From Diogma glabrata (Eukaryota > Arthropoda > Insecta > Diptera > Cylindrotomidae), in assembly GCA_963693315.1 (NCBI GenBank), contig OY856188.1, positions 247,703,666 to 247,767,665 on the forward strand: a DNA stretch of 64,000 bases, written 5' to 3'. Positions 58,717 through 64,000 of this stretch are shown one piece after another. Each line of letters opens with the position of its first letter. Positions within the stretch are counted from its first letter, which is position 1. The position numbers and the translations under genes are program-made. The notes under the pieces are model-generated. The model saw only the letters and a list, made by a program, of their open reading frames with translations, made no database searches and was not told the origin of the DNA.

Positions 58717-58949
58717 AAGCCGTAATTAGACTATTGCAGAACTCTGCAATATTTGTGCAATATTCGTGCAATGGTAGTGTGTAAAATATTCATTGCAGAA
58801 AAGTTTGACAATGAACTCATTGCAAAACATTGCAATAAGTCATTGCAATGTTTTGCAATGAGTTCATTGCCAAACTTTTCTGCAATGAATATTTTACACA
58901 CAACCATTGCAGAAATATTGAAGAGTTCTGCAATAGTCTAATTGCAGCT
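58717..58949. repeat. Palindromic element rich in TGCAAT
   Basis: Arms of about 110 bp are inverted copies with a few mismatches and one indel, around a very short centre near 58,839. The outer shared sequence is AATTAGACTATTGCAGAACTC. The hexamer TGCAAT or ATTGCA recurs more than a dozen times. The 62-codon open frame inside is a by-product of the symmetry. Likely a MITE. Confidence 0.8.
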
Positions 58950-59196
58950 TTATATACATTAAATATTCCGGAAGATTTTATTAACATAACGTGAAGTGTG
59001 AAACGTACTAATTTTTAAATATTTTTCACAGCAAAAATTTTCGGTCAATTTATAAATAGAAACAAAAAACTGATCGACACATTTAAAACTGAAGGAAAAT
59101 AAGAAAACTGTCAAAATTATAAAAAGAAGTCCTCATATTTTGTTTTTTTTGGAAATATAGTTTAATATGTGGAACTAAATATCAATAAAATCATCA

Positions 59197-60574
59197 ATGG
59201 AAGAACGAGATAATGAAAAGTTGGTTAAATTACTGATGTCGCACGATATGGATGATCCTCGGTTTCGAGTGAGACCATATCAACAAATAGCTTCATCATG
59301 TATTGGTGGAATGATAACCTCACTTTTAAGTTTGTTTTTTTTTTTAAATATATGAAAAAAATTACTTATTCCGTGTAATTTTAGTGACTCCTCTTGATGT
59401 TGTTAAAACAAGATTGCAGGTTCAAGAAAAAAAGAATGTGCTTTCTTCAAAATGTTATCTGTATTGCAATGGGTTAATGGATCATATTTGCCCGTGTAAT
59501 GGTCAGATTAGATCTACAGTGAAATTAAATGGAACAATAGTTGGTTCAACTAAAATAAAAATTTGTAATTATAGCTAAAATAATGTAAATTTTAGGACGC
59601 TTTTATTAAAATTAGTCAAGTAGAAGGAGTTAAATCTTTGTGGTCAGGATTAAGTCCTACATTGGTGTTGGCCCTCCCAACCACGGTTATATATTTTGTA
59701 GGTTATGAACAGTTAAGGGTTAGATTTAAAGAATTTTATCTTAAGCATACCGAAGGTAATATTTTAATTGATTCTTTTTATTTAAATTCTGATAGATATA
59801 CGTAAAATTTTTTAGAAACAGTAATACCTTTTTGGATTCCAATGGTCGCTGGCGGATCTGCTAGAATAATTGCTGTAACTATTGTTAATCCTTTAGAATT
59901 AGTTAGAACAAAAATGCAATCACAACATATAAGTTATTTTGGTAAAATTTATTTATTTGTTGTTAAAATTTGTTTTTTTGCTGATGAAATTTGGTTTTTA
60001 ATTTAGAAGTTGGAAGAGCTCTTAAAGAAATGGTAGCTGTACAAGGTATTTTAGGACTGTGGAAAGGTTTAACTCCAACAATATTTCGTGACGTTCCTTT
60101 TTCTGCTATTTACTGGTCTACGTACGAAAGAATTAAATCATATTTCGGAGTTGTAACACCAACTTTTGGATTTAGTTTTTGTAGTGGAGCAGCGGCTGGA
60201 TCGGTAAGTGATGTCATATATAACACTTTTTTGCTTTTCGTTAAATACTGTCAAATTAACGTATCGTGTAATCTGTTTAGATTGCAGCATTCTGCACAAC
60301 ACCGTTTGATGTAATAAAAACTCACAAACAAATAGAGCTAGGTGAACAAATGTTATATAAAAATACAACACATAAAACCAATCCAAGTACAATTGGTGCA
60401 ATTGTGGATATATTCCGTCGAAGTGGAATCAAAGGGTTATACGCTGGTGTAGTTCCACGTCTAGCTAAAGTAGCACCAGCATGTGCTATTATGATAGGAA
60501 CATTTGAATATGGAAAAGCTTTTTTCTTTAATTATAATGTTCAAAGGTATACAGAGGTAATAAAACAGCCTTAA
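59197..60574 (+). CDS. SLC25A40: Mitochondrial carrier, SLC25A39/40 family
   Basis: Six exons: 59,197-59,329, 59,385-59,539, 59,596-59,755, 59,816-59,941, 60,007-60,203 and 60,281-60,574. All introns are GT-AG, 55-77 bp, with agreeing phases, and give 354 residues. The three carrier repeats each have their signature: TPLDVVK (46-52), NPLELVR (174-180) and TPFDVIK (264-270). The Cys-rich insert [16 protein letters not shown] after the first signature is typical of SLC25A39/40, which import glutathione into mitochondria. Drosophila homologues are shawn and tyler. Six transmembrane helices in the inner membrane are expected from the family. The exon 2 donor (ATA|GTTGGT) is weak and was chosen by phase and by the GT(I/L)DAF match, so that junction is the least certain. 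No key residue is missing. Confidence 0.9.
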
Positions 60575-61093
60575 AAAATACAGAGACAAATCATTTTGTC
60601 GTTATTTGTGTACTCACTGTTAATTTGTGATAATTTTTGTTCCCTGTTTATGTTACGCCTTATTGGAAACGGTCTTAAAATATATTCGTCAATAATTTAG
60701 TTTAATTTTATTATGTTGTTCATTATATTTTAATTAGTATTATGTAGAATTCTCAGAATACAGCTTGAAAAACACCAATGCAGTGACTACAGAAGATTTA
60801 TTCTATGATTTGATTTAAGAAATATATCAATATGTTAAAAAATAAAAAGATTTTTAATAGAATTCAAAAATAATTCGAATAAATTCAAATTTTAATTTTT
60901 ACAGTGTATTTGAGGGAAATATTTTTTTTTGAAATTGCCTTTAAAATAGGACAGTGTACATACATGTCACATTTAAAAAAAGACGGTAGCATCAAGGCAG
61001 TTTTAAAAAAGAAAACGTTCAATCAAAGTTGGAAATTCTATACCATAGAATAGTAGAAGTAAGTAACACAATAATAACTATTATTAGATTAGA
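60575..61093. other. Intergenic downstream of the carrier gene
   Basis: Probable 3' UTR, with AATAAA near 60,842. No other feature is recognised. Confidence 0.5.
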
Positions 61094-61544
61094 ATAGTAT
61101 ATTCTTGTATGAGCTAGAGTGAAGGCAATTCTTCACGAGGATGAAGTTTCTCGGAACGAGCGGAGCGAGTGGAGGGAATCATCCGAGTGAAGAATTGCCT
61201 TCATCCTAAGCGAATACAAGATACTATTTTATCCACGACTACAAATATTTCAAATAATTTCATTCATGTTTTCCTGTAAACGTTTATATCGGTATATTGC
61301 AATATTTCTATGAAAATAAAAACAAAATAAAACTTGTTTGTTTATTTTATATGTATTGTTCGTGTTTTATCTCGTTTATATTACTATACCAACAAATCAA
61401 GTTTTTAATTTGTTATGGGAATTTTGAATAAATAGAGCGTAATAAAATAAATAAAAAAGAATTTGATATATAAAAAAGGAATGAATACAATTACAATGAA
61501 AGATATACGCAGGGAAAATATTCTTTAGTAGTCGTGGATAAAAT
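61094..61544. mobile_element. Hairpin-capped TIR element, one hairpin
   Basis: The ATAGT...ACTAT hairpin (61,094-61,227) has stem arms sharing GTGAAGAATTGCCTTCATCC and an inner GGAACGAGCGGAGCGAGTGG segment. It is followed by TTTTATCCACGACTACAAA (61,227), which is inverted at 61,525-61,544. This is the same architecture as 18,614-19,545 with one hairpin missing. No coding frame. Confidence 0.55.
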
Positions 61545-61718
61545 ACATTTTTTTAACGACTGTAATAGAAAATAATGTTTTCTATCTATCAGTTTAAAAC
61601 AGAAAGTTGGCTTTTGCTGTTGAGCGTGCATTTTTTAATTTTTTCCGCTCATGGACGGAAAGTAAAAACACAAGTAAAACCAAAGACATAATGGACAAGA
61701 ACATAATATTAAAATTTA

Positions 61719-62100
61719 TTAATTTCTTCTCACCAAAACACTTTTGATTTTTTTGGCTCTATAACCCGAGGGCTTCTTTCTTAAAAAGGACAAAAATCTT
61801 TTATATTTACTAATATCCAAATTTTCTTTAACAATGAATGTTGATTTTACCATTGAATAAATTGACCACATTTTTGAAGACTTTTTTGTCTGCGATAGTT
61901 CACCAAAATATACCAAAAACACATCTTCAGAATAAACATTTCCTGTTTTTTGTTCTTACACCAATTGATAAATAATATGTAAACTTTTTCATACCGGACT
62001 GTAGATTTGTCAGACAACAGATCTAAAGTTAAATTGTTGGCTGCTTCTTTTATATGAGGTGAAGTGCTAATTATATCACTTTCATCACTACTGCTCCTTT
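61719..62100 (-). pseudogene. Crypton-like recombinase N-terminal pseudogene, copy 2
   Basis: On the minus strand the frame reads RSSSDESDIIS... (the ATG at about 62,099 is mutated to AGG), then DLLSDKSTVRYEKVYILFIN-WC. A one-base frameshift near 61,940 follows. The next block begins SEDVFLVYFGELSQTKKSSK and ends SGYRAKKIKSVLVRRN at the stop at 61,719. The blocks match, from memory, the N-terminal domain of arthropod Crypton-type tyrosine recombinases, which normally continue into the catalytic domain right after the KKSKVL-like motif; here it is absent. Start loss, frameshift and truncation make it non-functional. Confidence 0.55.
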
Positions 62101-62129
62101 TAAATTATTTTTATTTAAAAATAGATATA

Positions 62130-62560
62130 AACAACAATTAATTCAGTAAATTATTTGTGAAAATATCCCATCAAGAATAATATAAGAACTGAATCTAAAA
62201 AATTATGGTGCAAATTATGAAACTTTTTGCAATCCGTACAATTTTCGACCTATCTAGTTTCGAGCCAATGAGAAAATTTTTAAACTTTAAAGAAGTTTAT
62301 CATTCTCATCAGGGCAGCCGACTAGATAAACTACCAAAAAATGTCAACGCTAAAAATAAACCAAAAATTAGGTTACACTCTAGCGAAGTATAAAAAACAA
62401 AAAAATTTTACCTAAACATATATTTAATAGATTCAGGTTTAGTCAATTAATTTCTCTGGTGAGTGGTGATCACTGTTTTGTTATACTTTAGAGTTAAGAC
62501 ATACTAGTATTGAATAACAAACTCATATTAGTCCAGTAAATAAAGGTCGAAAAAGATCAA
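62130..62560. other. Intergenic, no gene recognised
   Basis: AT-rich; the 62-codon frame at 62,205 has no recognisable motif. Confidence 0.45.
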
Positions 62561-62918
62561 AAGCTCGCAAAAATCCTGTCACGGACGGAGCCTGGCGGAA
62601 ATTGTTGGTCTTACCGAGTACTTTGACGTGAGAAAAATTACCTTGGGGTTCCGACCCTGTGAGCCTGGAAAATGGCCCTCAAAGTGTCAGAAGTAGTTTC
62701 CGGGCCATATCTCCGGAAATATGGCAGTTAGGGCATTCCTGTTTAGCCAGAAATGAAGGTGAGCTAATTATCTACAGAAATGGTCCTAATCATTTTTTTC
62801 GCAACATTGATACTTTTTGCAAAAACGGGTAGTGAAAAATTGTCAAATTTGAGACCATGAAAAAACGCCGGATTCTCATCAAATTTGAGAACTGAGGGCT
62901 TGGAAATACCCACAGCTC
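62561..62918. repeat. GC-richer repeat-like segment abutting the copia LTR
   Basis: About 360 bp with clearly higher GC than its surroundings, including GGGCCATATCTCCGGAAATA. It resembles transposon-derived sequence but no protein motif is visible. It may be the host repeat into which the second copia inserted. Confidence 0.35.
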
Positions 62919-63169
62919 TATTGGATGTTTGTGGAATTATGGGTAATTAACTTCTGATGTTTAATGCACAACAAGATTTTGTAATAATAAGCCAATAAAG
63001 TAATGAATAAAACAATGTTCTTTATTTCTCTTTGACAGATTATTTTCTACAATAAACAATAATGAATACAGCAACGATAATACATGAAACTGAATAGTGC
63101 TGCCATCTATTGAATAAACAGCAAATGATATCCATAAAACATAATCAGTCTAAAACAACAATTCTGACA
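62919..63169 (-). repeat. 3' LTR of the second copia copy
   Basis: Roughly 98% identical by eye to the LTRs at 53,868 and 58,410. A 2-base loss in the CTTTTTGACAG stretch explains the shorter length. Confidence 0.93.
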
Positions 63170-63237
63170 CTCCCACTGTTTTCTGGAATATCAAAATTAC
63201 TCAAGATCGAACAAACAAAGGTACAGTATTTAATAAG

Positions 63238-64000
63238 TTATGCATCCTCTTCAAGTTTGGAGCATATTTTGTTGCGATGAACTTCGAAGATTCTTCTTTC
63301 CAAGGGTTTGGTGAGGATATCTGCTGGCTGTTCTTTGGTGTTGATGTATTTCAGTTGAAAAACTTTCTTTTCATATTGTTCTCGGATGTAGTGATATTGT
63401 ACGTCAATATGTTTACTTCGTTTGTGAAGAACAGGATTTTTAATTAATTCAATTGTACTTTGATTGTCAATATGGAGAGTTGTAGCAATATTTTGATAAG
63501 GATAGATCTCTCCAATTAACTTTAAGAGCCACACTATTTCCTTGACTGTTTGAAAGGCTGCAATGTATTCTGAATAAGTGGTAGAGGTGGCAACTGTAGA
63601 CTGTTTTTGAGAACTCCAGCTAACAACACATCCACTCCAAACAACTATAAATCCTGTTGTTGATTTGCGTGTTGCAATATCTCCTGCAAAATCTGCATCA
63701 CTGTAGCCAAATAAAGATAACGTTTTCTTCTTCTTAAAGTGCAAACCATAATCAACAGTTCCTTTTAGGTATTTCATAATTCTCTTGACTGCATTCCAAT
63801 GCAATTTCGTTGGTTTTTCCATATATCGACTAACCATACTAACCGAAAAGGATATATCTGGTCTCGTCCCTTTTGATAAATATAACAAGCTGCCCACAGC
63901 TTCTCTATAGGGAGCAGTTGTTAACTCAGTCTTCTCATTATCATTTAAATTTGCATTCAACTGTTGATGTGGATCGGCTGGTATTGCAAGAGCATTTGCT
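63238..64000 (-). CDS. Copia pol, C-terminal part (partial)
   Basis: About 253 codons, open to the window edge. By eye they match the end of the 1,357-residue protein at 54,268-58,341, including the RNase H motif YSDADFAG and the C-terminal LEEDA. This covers the end of RT and RNase H. No stop or frameshift is seen in this part, so the second copy may also be coding-competent. The true start lies outside the window. Confidence 0.93.
   Translation of the reverse strand, partial: ANALAIPADPHQQLNANLNDNEKTELTTAPYREAVGSLLYLSKGTRPDISFSVSMVSRYMEKPTKLHWNAVKRIMKYLKGTVDYGLHFKKKKTLSLFGYSDADFAGDIATRKSTTGFIVVWSGCVVSWSSQKQSTVATSTTYSEYIAAFQTVKEIVWLLKLIGEIYPYQNIATTLHIDNQSTIELIKNPVLHKRSKHIDVQYHYIREQYEKKVFQLKYINTKEQPADILTKPLERRIFEVHRNKICSKLEEDA

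Larger units (their letters stand above)
62919..64000 (-). mobile_element. Second copia copy, inverted, cut by window edge
   Basis: The 3' LTR (62,919-63,169, 251 bp) differs from the first element's LTR by a 2-bp deletion and a few substitutions. The polypurine tract and the 3' part of the pol frame follow, on the minus strand. The rest lies beyond the window. Confidence 0.95.

Noticed and set aside
58753..58941. 62-codon open frame
   Set aside because: It lies wholly inside a palindrome, and its composition follows from the inverted repeat.

Overview
The window is AT-rich eukaryotic DNA that I read as insect nuclear sequence. The reasons are short introns (about 55-75 bp, one of 647 bp) in genes whose closest recognisable relatives are animal proteins, a copia element that appears to prime from an internal part of initiator tRNA-Met, and many insect-type LINEs and MITEs. 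The intron sizes suit Diptera, but I cannot fix the order or species. A 200-N assembly gap lies at 28,791-28,990.

Four host genes are supported, all with reconstructed splicing. A BTBD17-type BTB/BACK protein lies on the minus strand (13,412-15,217, six coding exons, 496 codons). A TXNDC5/pretaporter-type ER protein disulfide isomerase is also on the minus strand (30,775-32,588, two exons, three CGHC thioredoxin domains, HDEL end). A SMYD4-like TPR/MYND/SET protein is on the plus strand (47,588-49,466, two coding exons). An SLC25A39/40-type mitochondrial carrier is on the plus strand (59,197-60,574, six exons). They act in unrelated cell processes; nothing suggests a cluster or shared control.

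Most of the rest is transposon. 1-3.2 kb holds shuffled LINE relics. 3.2-9.1 kb is AT-rich with one foldback and little else. 9.1-10.8 kb is a decayed Ty3/gypsy 5' part with a tRNA-Trp-like primer site. 11.4-12.6 kb is a TIR element enclosing a 23-bp minisatellite. 16.4-25.3 kb is a patchwork of LINE ends, hairpin-capped TIR elements and a 912-bp DNA transposon. 25.9-28.6 kb is a broken R1-like LINE that appears to carry a SINE.

34,475-39,669 is an intact-looking Ty3/gypsy element (minus strand, 236-bp LTRs that look identical, ATGT duplication, one 1,417-residue Gag-Pol). 40.0-42.0 kb is a nest of MITEs, one carrying a coding first exon with a splice donor. A second copy of the 912-bp transposon (919 bp, TTA duplication) lies at 45,985-46,903. 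51.2-53.9 kb has a tandem repeat split by a 118-bp near-perfect palindrome, a repeat-rich tract, and a Crypton-like fragment.

53,868-58,662 is an intact-looking Ty1/copia element (plus strand, 253-bp LTRs, GAGTT duplication, 1,357-residue Gag-Pol). A second copy of it begins at 62,919 on the opposite strand and runs off the window, so the mitochondrial carrier gene sits between two inverted copia copies.

All identifications come from reading motifs by eye; no database search was run.
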